From: Thermus antranikianii DSM 12462 | Lineage (GTDB): Bacteria > Deinococcota > Deinococci > Deinococcales > Thermaceae | Assembly: GCF_000423905.1 (NCBI RefSeq) | Contig: NZ_AUIW01000006.1 | Span: forward strand, 1 to 64,000 | Direction of reading: 5' to 3' | DNA length: 64,000 nucleotides | Shown here: piece after piece, positions 34,801 through 46,329 of the stretch | Layout of the letters: every line of letters begins with the position of its first letter | Numbering within the stretch: the stretch's first letter is position 1 | Translations under genes and position numbers: made by a program | Notes under the pieces: model-generated | The model's input: the letters and a program-made list of their open reading frames with translations, nothing else | Database searches by the model: none | Told to the model about the DNA's origin: nothing

Positions 34801-35560
34801 AATGCCCCTGGGCCAGGCTCTGGGCCACGATGAAGGCCCCCATGGCCACCAGGAAAAGGGCAAACCCCCGCCTCAGGCCCCCCTGGGGTAGCCGCACCGC
34901 CAGCCGGCCGCCCAGGAAGCTTCCCAGGGTTCCCACTCCCACGAAGAGGAGGGCCACCCCGTAGTTGACGGCCAGGCCCAGCTCGGGCAAAAGGTGCAGG
35001 TACTTGTAGAAGCCGGCGAAGGACTTGAGGGCGATGATGAAGAGGCTGGTTCCGATGGCCAGGTGCATGGGAAGCCCTCCCAAAAGGACCAGGGCGGGCA
35101 CGATGAGAAAGCCCCCGCCCACCCCCACGAAGCCGGTGAGGGCTCCCACCGAAAGCCCCTCCAGGAGGATCTTCCAGGGCTTGCGGCTTCCTTCCCCCTC
35201 GGCCCTTAGGGGGCTTGGCCGGGCCATGAGGTAGGCGGCAAGAAGCATCACCAGGGCGAAGGTGAGAAGCTGCACCTCCCCGGAAACGAAGCGGGAAAGC
35301 CAGGCCCCCAGGTAGGTGCCCGCCATGCCCGGAAGGCCGAAGAAGAACACGTTGCGCCAGTCCACCAGGCCCCTTAGAGCGTAGGGCAGGGCTCCCAGAA
35401 GGGCGATCCCCCCCACGATGAGAAGGCTTTCGGCGATGGCCTGCTTGGGGGGCTCCCCCAGGAGGTAGACCAGCACGGGCACGGTGAGAATAGACCCCCC
35501 TGAGCCCAGTAGCCCCAGGGAAAGCCCGATGAGAAGAGCGCCAAGAAGGGCTAGGCTCAT
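34801..35560 (-). CDS. TauE/SafE-family sulfite (or sulfur-oxyanion) exporter
   Basis: 253 residues with eight predicted membrane helices in two repeats. The paired motifs GLSLGLLGSGGSILTVPVLV and TGFVGVGGGFLIVPALVLLG mark the family. It likely exports sulfite or thiosulfate made by the neighbouring persulfide enzymes. The start overlaps the stop of the double-rhodanese gene, so both are in one operon. Confidence 0.85.
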
Positions 35561-36216
35561 CGCTCGATCGGCAAGCTCGCGCCCATCCAGGCGTAGGTGC
35601 CCCCCTCGAGGTTGTACACCCGTTCCCCGGGGAAGCCCTGGCCCACCAGGAAGTCCGCCGCCACCCCCGAGCGGTTGCCGGAGTTGCAGACCAGGAGGAT
35701 GGGCCGGTCCTTGGGCAGGTCCTTAAGCCTTTGCGGCAGGGAGGAGAGGGGGATGTTCACCGCCCCGGGCACGTGCCCGTCCGCGTACTCCCAGGGCTCC
35801 CGCACGTCCACCACCAAGGCTTCCTGCAAAAGCTTTTCCGCCTCGTGGGGGCCCACCTCCTGGTACGGGGTGGCGGTGTAGCCCACCTCCACCGGGCTGG
35901 TGTCCACGGGGAGCCCTGCCCTGTACCAGTGGACGATGCCCCCCTCGAGGTTGTAGACGTTCCCGTAGCCCTGGGCGGTGAGCCAGGCGGCCGCCTGCCA
36001 GGAGCGGTTTCCCGTGCGGCAGTAGAGGACCACGGGCCGGTCCTTGGGGATTTCCCCGTAGCGGGCCATGAACTCAGAGAGGGGCACTAGGCCTGCCCCA
36101 GGAATCCGGGCCTGGGCGTACTCCTCCACCTCCCGCACATCGATGAACGCCACGCCCTGGTCGTGGAGCTTCTTGGCTTCCTCTGGGCTCAGGTCCTTGA
36201 CCTCGGCTTCGTACAT
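35557..36216 (-). CDS. Tandem rhodanese (sulfurtransferase)
   Basis: 219 residues in two rhodanese domains, with active-site loops VLYCRTGNRSW (~85) and LLVCNSGNRSG (~185), both with the catalytic Cys. Both domains can therefore carry persulfide sulfur. The ATG at 36216 is preceded by AAGGTGG; a GTG at 36225 is a weaker option. It follows the MBL-rhodanese gene after a strong hairpin and overlaps the TauE gene. Confidence 0.85.
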   Translation of the reverse strand: MYEAEVKDLSPEEAKKLHDQGVAFIDVREVEEYAQARIPGAGLVPLSEFMARYGEIPKDRPVVLYCRTGNRSWQAAAWLTAQGYGNVYNLEGGIVHWYRAGLPVDTSPVEVGYTATPYQEVGPHEAEKLLQEALVVDVREPWEYADGHVPGAVNIPLSSLPQRLKDLPKDRPILLVCNSGNRSGVAADFLVGQGFPGERVYNLEGGTYAWMGASLPIER

Positions 36217-36237
36217 GTTTACCACCTTGGGGTGTTT

Positions 36238-36266
36238 GGGGAACTGGGGCAGAACCCCAGTTCCCC
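36238..36266 (-). terminator. 12-bp perfect hairpin between two sulfur genes
   Basis: GGGGAACTGGGG and CCCCAGTTCCCC pair perfectly around a 5-base loop. It lies 11 bases after the MBL-rhodanese stop and 21 bases before the rhodanese start. No T run follows on the minus strand, so partial termination, attenuation or differential mRNA stability are all possible. Confidence 0.6.
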
Positions 36267-36276
36267 GGCGCTACGC

Positions 36277-37713
36277 TCAGGCGCTTACCAGCTCCTCGCC
36301 CTTTTCCACCGGGAAGCCTGCTTCCTGCCAGGCCCTAATCCCCCCGGTGAGGTTCAGGGCGTTCCTGAAGCCGTGGGACAAGAGGGCGCTGATGGCGGTG
36401 CTGGAGCGGTCCCCGCCCACGCAGTGCACGATGAGGGGCTTGTCCTTGGGGAGCTTGTCCAGGTGGGCGAGGACGCGGCCGGCATGGATGTTCAAGGCCC
36501 CGGGGATGTGCCCGGCCAGGTACTCGTCCCGGCCCCGCACGTCCAGGATCACTGCCTCGCCCCGCTCCCAGAGGGCCTTGGCCTCTCGGGCCGTAATCTG
36601 GGGTACGGTTTCCAGCTCCCCATCCGCATACCCCTGGAGGCCAGGGATATACCCCACCACCTCATCCAGGCCAATACGGATCAGGGCCCGGGTCAGGGCT
36701 TCCACCTCGGAGGGATGGGCCAGGAGGATCAGGGGCCGGTCGTAGGGAAGAAGCCAGCCTGCCCAGGTGGAGAAGTTCTTTCCGGCAGGGATATTGATGG
36801 CCCCCCGGATGTGCCCCCCGGCGAAGGCGAACTTGTCCCGGGTGTCCACCAGGATGGCCCCCTTCCGTAGGTACCGGTCAAACTGGGCCTTGGTGAGGCG
36901 GCCAGGGTGGGGGATGCCTCCCAGGATGGGCATGCCGTCCCGGTTGAGCCGCTTCATCTCCTTGAAGTAGGTGGGGGCTTCCGGCTGACCGGCGAGAAGC
37001 GCTTTTACGAAGCCCTCCTCATCGTTCCTCTCCAGGTATTCCGCCCACCAGGCGTGCCGCTTCTCGTAGCCCACGGTGGTGGCGGGAAGGGCCCCCAGGG
37101 CCTTGCCGCAGGCGGAACCTGCCCCGTGGCCTGGCCAGACCTGCACGTGGTCGGGAAGGGTGAGGAACTTCTCCTTGAGGCTTCGGAACATGCGCCGGGC
37201 CCCGGGCAGGGCGGTGCCCTTGATGCCGGCGGCTTCCTCCAGAAGGTCCGGCCGGCCGATGTCCCCCACGAAGACGAAGTCGCCCGTGAGGAAGAGGAGG
37301 GGTTCGTCCGTCACCGCCCCATCCGCCACCAAGAAGGAAAGGTGCTCCGGGGTATGGCCCGGGGTGTGCACGGCCTTCACCCGGATATTTCCCACCCTGA
37401 ACTCATCCCCATCCCTGAGGAGGACATGGGAGAAGCCCTCCAGTCCTTTGTACTTCCAGTTCTCGTCCCCTTCGTCCGAGAGGTAGAGGGTGGCCCCGGT
37501 GGCCTTGGCCAGCTCCCGGGCTCCCGAGAGGTAGTCGGCGTGGATATGGGTTTCGGCGATGGCGGTGATGCGCAGGCCCAGGCTTTCCGCCAGCTCCAGA
37601 TAGGTGTCCACGTCCCGCTTGGGATCCACCACCAAGGCCTCCCCGGTGGCGGCGCACCCCAGGAGGTAGCTCATCTGGGCCAAGCCTTCCTCGTAAATCT
37701 GCCTGAAAACCAT
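36277..37713 (-). CDS. Metallo-beta-lactamase-fold persulfide dioxygenase-like protein with two rhodanese domains
   Basis: 478 residues. The MBL domain (~1-240) has THIHADYLSGA, HTPGHTPEH, TGDFVFVGD and PGHGAGSACGK, the ETHE1-type iron-binding set. The first rhodanese domain (~270-360) lacks a Cys in its loop (LLAHPSEV), while the second (~370-475) has VHCVGGDRS. ETHE1-type enzymes oxidise glutathione or other persulfides to sulfite, which the rhodanese can pass on. It is divergent from the PDO gene, and the shared region holds two CsoR/CstR-like palindromes. Confidence 0.85.
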   Translation of the reverse strand: MVFRQIYEEGLAQMSYLLGCAATGEALVVDPKRDVDTYLELAESLGLRITAIAETHIHADYLSGARELAKATGATLYLSDEGDENWKYKGLEGFSHVLLRDGDEFRVGNIRVKAVHTPGHTPEHLSFLVADGAVTDEPLLFLTGDFVFVGDIGRPDLLEEAAGIKGTALPGARRMFRSLKEKFLTLPDHVQVWPGHGAGSACGKALGALPATTVGYEKRHAWWAEYLERNDEEGFVKALLAGQPEAPTYFKEMKRLNRDGMPILGGIPHPGRLTKAQFDRYLRKGAILVDTRDKFAFAGGHIRGAINIPAGKNFSTWAGWLLPYDRPLILLAHPSEVEALTRALIRIGLDEVVGYIPGLQGYADGELETVPQITAREAKALWERGEAVILDVRGRDEYLAGHIPGALNIHAGRVLAHLDKLPKDKPLIVHCVGGDRSSTAISALLSHGFRNALNLTGGIRAWQEAGFPVEKGEELVSA

Positions 37714-37757
37714 GGCTTTACCTCCGGTGTGGGACTATTGTCCCCATGTCGCCAATA

Positions 37758-37772
37758 TACCCTATGGGGGTA
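37758..37772. promoter_or_regulatory. CsoR/CstR-like operator 1
   Basis: TACCC-TATGG-GGGTA is flanked by AT-rich bases and sits 45 bases upstream of the MBL-rhodanese gene. It resembles the GC-centred inverted repeats bound by CsoR-family repressors, including the persulfide sensor CstR. The assignment rests on shape and context only. Confidence 0.55.
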
Positions 37773-37847
37773 CATGGTGTCAATAGAGACAGCGTGCGCG
37801 GAGGTCTATTCTTTACGGGAAACATCTGCTATATTCAACAAAGGATG

Positions 37848-37863
37848 TACCCCTACGGGGGTA
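37848..37863. promoter_or_regulatory. CsoR/CstR-like operator 2
   Basis: TACCCCTACGGGGGTA lies 14 bases upstream of the PDO start codon, close to the other palindrome at 37758 in sequence and 90 bases away centre to centre. Each would control one arm of the divergent sulfur cluster. No CsoR/CstR gene is visible in this window. Confidence 0.55.
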
Positions 37864-37877
37864 TCCAGGAGGAGACG

Positions 37878-38567
37878 ATGGCGCTACTGGGACCTAAGGA
37901 GCAGGAGATCGTGCGCGAGCGGCTTGCCAACCTGACGCGGGATGTGGAGCTGGTGCTTTTCACCGACACCTCCACCCTGATCGTCCCGGGTAAGGAACCC
38001 TGCTTATACTGCAAGGAAACCAAGCAGCTTCTGGAGGAGCTGGCCGCCCTTTCGGATAGGCTTCACCTGGTGGTTTACGACCTGGCCACCCCCGAGGGCA
38101 GGGAGAAGGCTAAGGAGTACAGGGTGGAGGATCCCCCCACCCTGATCCTGCGGGAGAAGGGCTCCGAGGCCATCAACCTGCGCTACCGGGGTATCCCGGC
38201 GGGGTACGAGTTCGCGAGCCTCCTCGAGGACATCGAGATGCTGGGCCGCGACGGCCACGGCCTGCCGGAGAACGTGGTCCAGGAGCTTAACAACCTCCCC
38301 GAGGAAGTGGTGCTCCAGGTCTTCGTCACCCCCACCTGCCCCTACTGCCCTCAGGCGGTGCGCACCGCCCACCGCATGGCCTACGCCTCCCCCAAGGTGT
38401 GGGGCGAGATGATCGAGGCCAACGAGTTCCCCGAGCTTTCCAGCCGCTACCACATCCACGGGGTGCCCGACACCATCGTGAACCACGGCAAGGAGAGGAT
38501 CCTCGGGGCCCAGCCCCTTTCCCAGTTCCTCCAGGCCATCCGCAAGGCGGTGGGGGTGAGCGCCTAG
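37878..38567 (+). CDS. pdo: Protein disulfide oxidoreductase, two glutaredoxin-like folds
   Basis: 229 residues. It is the thermophile-type PDO with two thioredoxin-fold units and active sites CLYC (residues 42-45) and CPYC (154-157), and cis-Pro loops DPPTLIL and GVPDTIV. It forms, breaks and isomerises disulfides in the cytoplasm of thermophiles. AGGAGGAG precedes the ATG. The gene leads a plus-strand operon (PDO, lipoprotein rhodanese, Lgt/TlpA-like) under the second palindromic operator, so a role in persulfide or thiol stress is likely. Confidence 0.85.
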   Translation: MALLGPKEQEIVRERLANLTRDVELVLFTDTSTLIVPGKEPCLYCKETKQLLEELAALSDRLHLVVYDLATPEGREKAKEYRVEDPPTLILREKGSEAINLRYRGIPAGYEFASLLEDIEMLGRDGHGLPENVVQELNNLPEEVVLQVFVTPTCPYCPQAVRTAHRMAYASPKVWGEMIEANEFPELSSRYHIHGVPDTIVNHGKERILGAQPLSQFLQAIRKAVGVSA

Positions 38568-38568
38568 C

Positions 38569-38943
38569 ATGACCCGGCGGGCGCTACTTGGGCTTTTTGC
38601 CCTCCTGGCCCTGGTGGCTTGCGGGCCCAGGGGAAGCTACCAGAACATCGGCCCCCAGGAGCTCTACCAGGCGGTGGATCAGGGAGCGGTGGTGGTGGAC
38701 GTGCGTACCCCCCAGGAGTTTGCCGAGGGGCACGTCCCCGGGGCCATCAACCTCCCGGTGGAAGCCATTCCCCAGTGGGCGGATACCCTTCCTAAGGACA
38801 AGCCGGTCTACCTCTATTGCCGTAGCGGGAACCGCAGCCGCCAGGCGGCGGAGTACCTGAAGCGGAAGGGGTATACCAACCTCTACAACCTCGAGGGCGG
38901 GATCCTGGCCATCCAAAGAGAGGGCTTCCCCTTGGTTCGCTGA
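38569..38943 (+). CDS. Rhodanese lipoprotein
   Basis: 124 residues. The lipoprotein signal FALLALVACG has the lipobox Cys at ~18. A single rhodanese domain follows, with LYCRSGNRSRQA as the active-site loop. It should sit on the outer face of the membrane and shuttle sulfane sulfur. It starts 1 base after PDO and overlaps the next gene by 1 base. Confidence 0.85.
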   Translation: MTRRALLGLFALLALVACGPRGSYQNIGPQELYQAVDQGAVVVDVRTPQEFAEGHVPGAINLPVEAIPQWADTLPKDKPVYLYCRSGNRSRQAAEYLKRKGYTNLYNLEGGILAIQREGFPLVR

Positions 38944-39734
38944 TGGATGCGGTGCAGGTAGGGCCCTTCGCCATTCCCTGGGCCAGGTTCCAGGTGTTCC
39001 TGGCCCTTCTGGCCATGGTGGCGGTGGCTGAGGTCCTGGCCCGAAGGGTGGACCGGAGGCTTGCCCCGTGGACCTACAACGCCATCCTTGCGGGGTTTCT
39101 TGGGGCCCGAATCGGCTTCGTTTTGGAAAACGCATCCGTTTACGCCCGGGATCCCCTTTCCATCCTCTACGTGTGGCAAGGGGGGTTTGACCCCCTTTGG
39201 GGTATCCTGGCTGCGGGGGGGTACACGCTGATGGCATTGCCCAAGAACCTCTGGCGGTATGCCCTGTTCGCCGCTTTGGCGGCGGGCTTGGTCTTTGGGG
39301 TCTTCCTGGTGCAGAGGCGGGGAGGGGAGGAGGTGCGCCTGCCCTCCCTCACCCTCACCACCCTGGGGGGCACCCCGGTGAACCTGCAGGACTTCCGGGG
39401 GAAGCCTTTGGTCCTGAACCTCTGGGCCACCTGGTGTCCTCCTTGCAGGCGGGAACTACCCATGATGGTGCGCCTGAGCCAGGAAAACCCGGATGTACGC
39501 TTTGCCTTCGCCAGCCAAGGGGAGGGGCCGGTGGTGGTGCGGAACTTTCTGGAGGAAGAGAGGCTCGCTCCCGAGTGGGTTCTCCTGGATCCGGAGACCC
39601 AGCTTTCCCAGGTCCTGAAGACCCAGGGCCTCCCCACCACCTTTTTCTTTGACCGGGAGGGGCGCTTGGTGGCCCGGCACCTGGGGGAGCTTTCCGAGGC
39701 CCTTCTTCTTGGGTACCTGAGGGTTTTGCGTTAG
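38943..39734 (+). CDS. Lgt-like membrane domain fused to a TlpA-type thioredoxin domain
   Basis: 263 residues. The first ~115 have three or four membrane helices that read like a truncated prolipoprotein diacylglyceryl transferase (GFLGARIGFVLENASVY, LYVWQGGF, WGILAAGG), without the catalytic His-Gly region. From ~130 a TlpA/ResA-like domain carries WATWCPPCR (C-x-x-C) and a cis-Pro in GLPTTFFF. The thioredoxin part should lie outside the membrane and reduce cytochrome or rhodanese thiols. Co-transcription with a lipoprotein suggests partnership. Lgt catalysis itself is unlikely. Confidence 0.7.
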   Translation: MDAVQVGPFAIPWARFQVFLALLAMVAVAEVLARRVDRRLAPWTYNAILAGFLGARIGFVLENASVYARDPLSILYVWQGGFDPLWGILAAGGYTLMALPKNLWRYALFAALAAGLVFGVFLVQRRGGEEVRLPSLTLTTLGGTPVNLQDFRGKPLVLNLWATWCPPCRRELPMMVRLSQENPDVRFAFASQGEGPVVVRNFLEEERLAPEWVLLDPETQLSQVLKTQGLPTTFFFDREGRLVARHLGELSEALLLGYLRVLR

Positions 39735-41116
39735 CTTCCCGCGGAAAGCAGGGTTTCCTTCTCCCCCACCACCGTCTTCAGGTGCACCGGCCGGCCCCAC
39801 AGGCGGTAGAGGTTCTCCAGCACCGCCTGGGTCTTTTTCAGGTCCAGCTCCACGCCCTCGTAGGCGTGTTCCAGAAGAAGCTCTCCCCGGTTCCCGTAGT
39901 TGGCGTCCACCAGCTCCACGATGGGGTAGCCCCCGTTGGTGAGGCGGAAGAGGAGGGCCTTCTTGGCCTCAGCGAAGCGGGGAAGGTCCTCAGGGTTGAG
40001 GAGCCTCTGCCTGAGGGCGAACTCGGGGGTCAGGAAACTATCCAGGAAGCTCAGGTCCGTGTGGATGGTGCGCACCTGGAAAAGCTGCTTGAGCCCCAGG
40101 CCGGTGGGCCTCTCGTAGGTGAGCCGCTCCCCTAGGGGCAGGGCCTCGTACTCGGGGCCGAACCGCCCTTTGTCCCAACGTTCCTCCACCTCCTTTAGGA
40201 GCAGGTAGCCCAGGCGGTAGGGATTGAAGCCGTGTGGGGCGAGAAGCCCGGCCTGGAGCTCGGCGAACTCCAGGGCTTCCTCCGGGGAGAGGAGGGGGAG
40301 GAGGAGGCGGGTGTGCCAGTAGGTGGCCCAGCCCTCGTTGAGGATCTTGGTGGCCGCCTGGGGGACATAGTACAGGCTTTCCTCCCGGATGATCTCCAGG
40401 ATGCCCTTCTGCCAAGGGGCCAAGGGGGCGTGCCGGGCCAGAAAGCCCAGGATGTCCCGGGTGGGCCTGGGGGGGAGGGGGATGGGGCTTGCCCCCTCCT
40501 CGGCTTCCTTGGGAGGCGCTGGAGGAGGGTTCACGTAGGGATCCAGGTAGGGGCGCACCTGGAGGCGGTCAGGGGGTCTTTCTCTTTCTTCCTCCCTGTC
40601 CTCTCCTTCCCGCCTTTGGATGTAGGGAGCGTGGGGATCGATGAGGTTTTCCAGGGAAAGGGCCAGGTCCAAAAACTCCTCCACGCTTCTCGCCCCATGC
40701 CGCTCCATGGCCTTTTCCACGAAGGCCGCATGATGGGCCATCTCCGCTTCCATGTCCTTGGGGATGGGTTTAAAGGCCAGGTTGTTGTGAAAGAAGTCGG
40801 CGTGGGCGTAGACGTGGGCCATGACCAGCTTCTGGGCGAGAAGGGTGTTGCCCTTAAGGAGGTAGGCGTGCACGGGGTAGGTGTTGGCCACCAGCTCGTA
40901 GATGCGCCCGAGGCCGTAGCGGTAGGTTTCCCGGTAGCGCAGGTACTCGCTGCCGAAGCGCCAGTGGGGGTAGCGTCGGGGAAAGCCCCCGTAGGCGGCC
41001 AGCATGGCCATCTCCTCTGGACCTACCTCCTCAAAGAGCACCGGGGGAAAGGAAAGCCCTTCCGCCAAGGCTCTTTCCCGTAGGATCTCGGCCCAGCGGC
41101 GAAGCTCCTTGCGCAT
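39731..41116 (-). CDS. SpoVR-family protein
   Basis: 461 residues matching the SpoVR family along its length (HVYAHADFFHNNLAF, EGWATYWHTRLL, FNPYRLGYLLLKEVEERWD). In spore formers SpoVR affects cortex synthesis, but the family is widespread in non-sporulating bacteria as part of a yeaG-yeaH-ycgB stress module. Here it completes that trio with a DUF444 gene 3 bases upstream and PrkA. The biochemical role is unknown. Confidence 0.85.
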   Translation of the reverse strand: MRKELRRWAEILRERALAEGLSFPPVLFEEVGPEEMAMLAAYGGFPRRYPHWRFGSEYLRYRETYRYGLGRIYELVANTYPVHAYLLKGNTLLAQKLVMAHVYAHADFFHNNLAFKPIPKDMEAEMAHHAAFVEKAMERHGARSVEEFLDLALSLENLIDPHAPYIQRREGEDREEERERPPDRLQVRPYLDPYVNPPPAPPKEAEEGASPIPLPPRPTRDILGFLARHAPLAPWQKGILEIIREESLYYVPQAATKILNEGWATYWHTRLLLPLLSPEEALEFAELQAGLLAPHGFNPYRLGYLLLKEVEERWDKGRFGPEYEALPLGERLTYERPTGLGLKQLFQVRTIHTDLSFLDSFLTPEFALRQRLLNPEDLPRFAEAKKALLFRLTNGGYPIVELVDANYGNRGELLLEHAYEGVELDLKKTQAVLENLYRLWGRPVHLKTVVGEKETLLSAGS

Positions 41117-41119
41117 CCT

Positions 41120-42159
41120 TTAGCCTCCCAAAAGCCGCCTCAAGGCCAAGGGCAGGTCCTCCTTGCCCCGCACTTCGGTGGCGGCTAGCCCCTCTTCCTG
41201 GCCCAAAGCTTCCTTCAGGTCCTCCAGGAACCGCCCCTGGCCGTAGGGTCCCTGCACCTGGGCATACCCGTAGAGGGCCAGGGTGGGGAGGAGGCGCCTT
41301 AGGGCCTCGAGGGCCACGGGGGTGTCTCCCTGCCAGTTCTCCCCGTCGGAGAAGTGGTAGAGGTAGCGGTTGTAAAAGGCCTCCGGGTAACGCTTCAGGA
41401 TCTCCTCCGCCAGGAGGAGGGCGCTGGAAAGCCGGGTACCTCCGCCTTCCCGGGCCCGGAAGAACTCCTCCTCCGTTACCTCCCAGGCCTCGGCGTCGTG
41501 CAGGAGGTAGCGCCTTTCCAAGCGGGGGAAGTGGCGCTTGATCCAGAGGGTGATCCAGAAGGATAGGGTCTTCACCAGCCTAAGCTCCTCCTCCCGCATG
41601 CTCCCCGAAACGTCCAGGGCGAAGAGGACCACCGCCTGGGCGTGGGGCCTGGGCTTGCTCCTCGGGGCCTTGTAGCGGAGGTCTTCCCGATCGGGGACCA
41701 AAAGGGGCTCCTCCGGGCGGTACTCTCCGGTGATGAGGGCCCGCTTAAGGCTTTCCTTAAGGGTGCGGCGCACGTGGCGCAGGCCCCTCGGTCCCTTGCG
41801 GGCGATGGTGGTGTAGCGGGAGGCCTCCTCCGTGACCTCCCCTTCCCCCTTGGGCCTGAGCCGGGGAAGCTTTAGGGCCTCGCCCACCAGGTCCAGAAAC
41901 TCCTCCAGCTCCAGCTCGGCTACGGGCACATGGCCCGCAGGGCCCAGGCTTTCCGTCCCCGGGCCCCCAAGGCCCAGGTCTTCCCCCAGGGGCTCCTTGT
42001 ATACGATCTTGGGAAGCTCCAGCTGGGGCAGGGGTATGGAGACCAGGCGGCCTTCCACCTGGCCGAAAAGCTCCTCCCGGGTTAAAAACTCCCGGGCCCG
42101 TTTCTTCACCTCCCCGCGAACGATCTCCTTAAAGCGCAGAAGATCGCGCTCAATGGGCC

Positions 42160-42163
<4 letters not shown>
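41120..42163 (-). CDS. yeaH: DUF444 (YeaH/YhbH) protein with VWA-like domain
   Basis: 347 residues. A basic N-terminus is followed by a C-terminal von Willebrand A-like domain with the metal site motif [14 protein letters not shown] (~residues 190-203). It is the standard partner of PrkA/YeaG kinase. The start overlaps the prkA stop by 4 bases. Confidence 0.85.
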
Positions 42164-45360
<3,197 letters not shown>

Positions 45361-45411
45361 GGACGCCCTCCTTCATACCGGCTAGGGACGGGTTTTGATA
45401 GCTTTGCCTTT

Positions 45412-45417
45412 ATTGTA
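45412..45417 (-). promoter_or_regulatory. -10 candidate of prkA
   Basis: TACAAT preceded by TGC (extended -10 style) on the minus strand, 51 bases upstream of the prkA ATG. No good -35 match was seen, so either an alternative sigma factor or the extended element would have to do. The remaining 45361-45482 bases show no gene. Confidence 0.4.
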
Positions 45418-45482
45418 GCAGGTTCTGGGCGGAGAATGTGGCCCTGGTTCTAGCCGGGAAGGGGGTTTTGCGCTAAGCTTTC

Positions 45483-46034
45483 CTAGCTTCTTGTGGAGAT
45501 CTCGTAGAACCCCCGGGCGTTGTGGAGGAAGTGGGCCAGGATGCTGGGGAGAAGGCTTCCGGTGAGAAGGTAGGTGAGCCCAAAAAGGAGCCCGGCAAGC
45601 CCGGTGTAAACCGGGTAGGCAAGGGCCCGCCTGGGGGCGGGGTGAAGGAGGGCGAAGACCAGGGCCTGGAGGAAGAGCCCAGGGGGTCCAAGCCAGGCCA
45701 AGAGGAGGCTTTGCAAAAGGCCTCGGAAGAAGACCTCCTCCGCCACCCCCGAGAGGAGGGCGAGGAGGAGGAGGATGGCGGGTCCTACCCTGGCCCGGCG
45801 CAGGGCTTCTCCCAAAGCCCGGTGGAGGTTTTCCGCTTCCCGGAAGGAAGCGGGGAAAAGATGTCTAAAGGCTTCCTCCAAAGCGGCCAAGGCCAGGAAG
45901 AGGCCCAGGGCATAGAAAAGCTCCTTGGGGTCCGCCTGGCCGAAGGGAAGGTCCAAGAGAAGCATACCCGAAGCCCCAAGGAGGAGTAGCCCTCCCTGGA
46001 GGACCAGGAGGAAGCCGAGGGGTGGAGGGACCAA
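45483..46034 (-). CDS. CPBP-family intramembrane metalloprotease
   Basis: 183 residues with six or so membrane helices. The CPBP motifs are present: AEEVFFRG (EExxxR, ~residue 120), FALLHP (~145) and HFLHN (~173). The family includes Rce1-like proteases and immunity proteins. The best start is a TTG at 46034 with AAGG upstream; it follows the Lrp-like gene by 12 bases. Substrate unknown. Confidence 0.7.
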   Translation of the reverse strand: MVPPPLGFLLVLQGGLLLLGASGMLLLDLPFGQADPKELFYALGLFLALAALEEAFRHLFPASFREAENLHRALGEALRRARVGPAILLLLALLSGVAEEVFFRGLLQSLLLAWLGPPGLFLQALVFALLHPAPRRALAYPVYTGLAGLLFGLTYLLTGSLLPSILAHFLHNARGFYEISTRS

Positions 46035-46046
46035 GGCCTTAAGGCT

Positions 46047-46325
46047 CTATTCCCCGCCCAGGGCGAAGCCCTGGTCCAGGAGCCTCTTGGGGTAAGCGCG
46101 GAAGGCCAGGAGGGTTTCCGTGCGCTCCACCCCTTCCAGGGATAGGATCCCCTGGGTGACGGCGTCGTCCAGCTCCTCGAGGTCCTTAAGGCGCAAAAGG
46201 GCTACCAGGTCAAAGGGGCCCGTAACCGAGTAGACCTCGGCCACCTGGGGGAGTTCGGCGATGGCCTCGCCCAGGGTGGCGATCCGGTCCCCGCGGGCAC
46301 GGATGAGTACGAAGGCGGTGATCAC
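46047..46325 (-). CDS. Stand-alone Lrp/AsnC ligand-binding (RAM) domain protein
   Basis: 92 residues, covering only the ACT-like effector domain of Lrp/AsnC regulators (AFVLIRARGDRIATLGEAIA; VTGPFDLVALLRL), without a helix-turn-helix. Such stand-alone modules occur in Thermus and archaea and may bind amino acids or modulate full-length Lrp proteins. It starts with GTG behind AAAGGG, 4 bases after the phosphoesterase gene. Confidence 0.8.
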   Translation of the reverse strand: MITAFVLIRARGDRIATLGEAIAELPQVAEVYSVTGPFDLVALLRLKDLEELDDAVTQGILSLEGVERTETLLAFRAYPKRLLDQGFALGGE

Positions 46326-46329
46326 CCCT

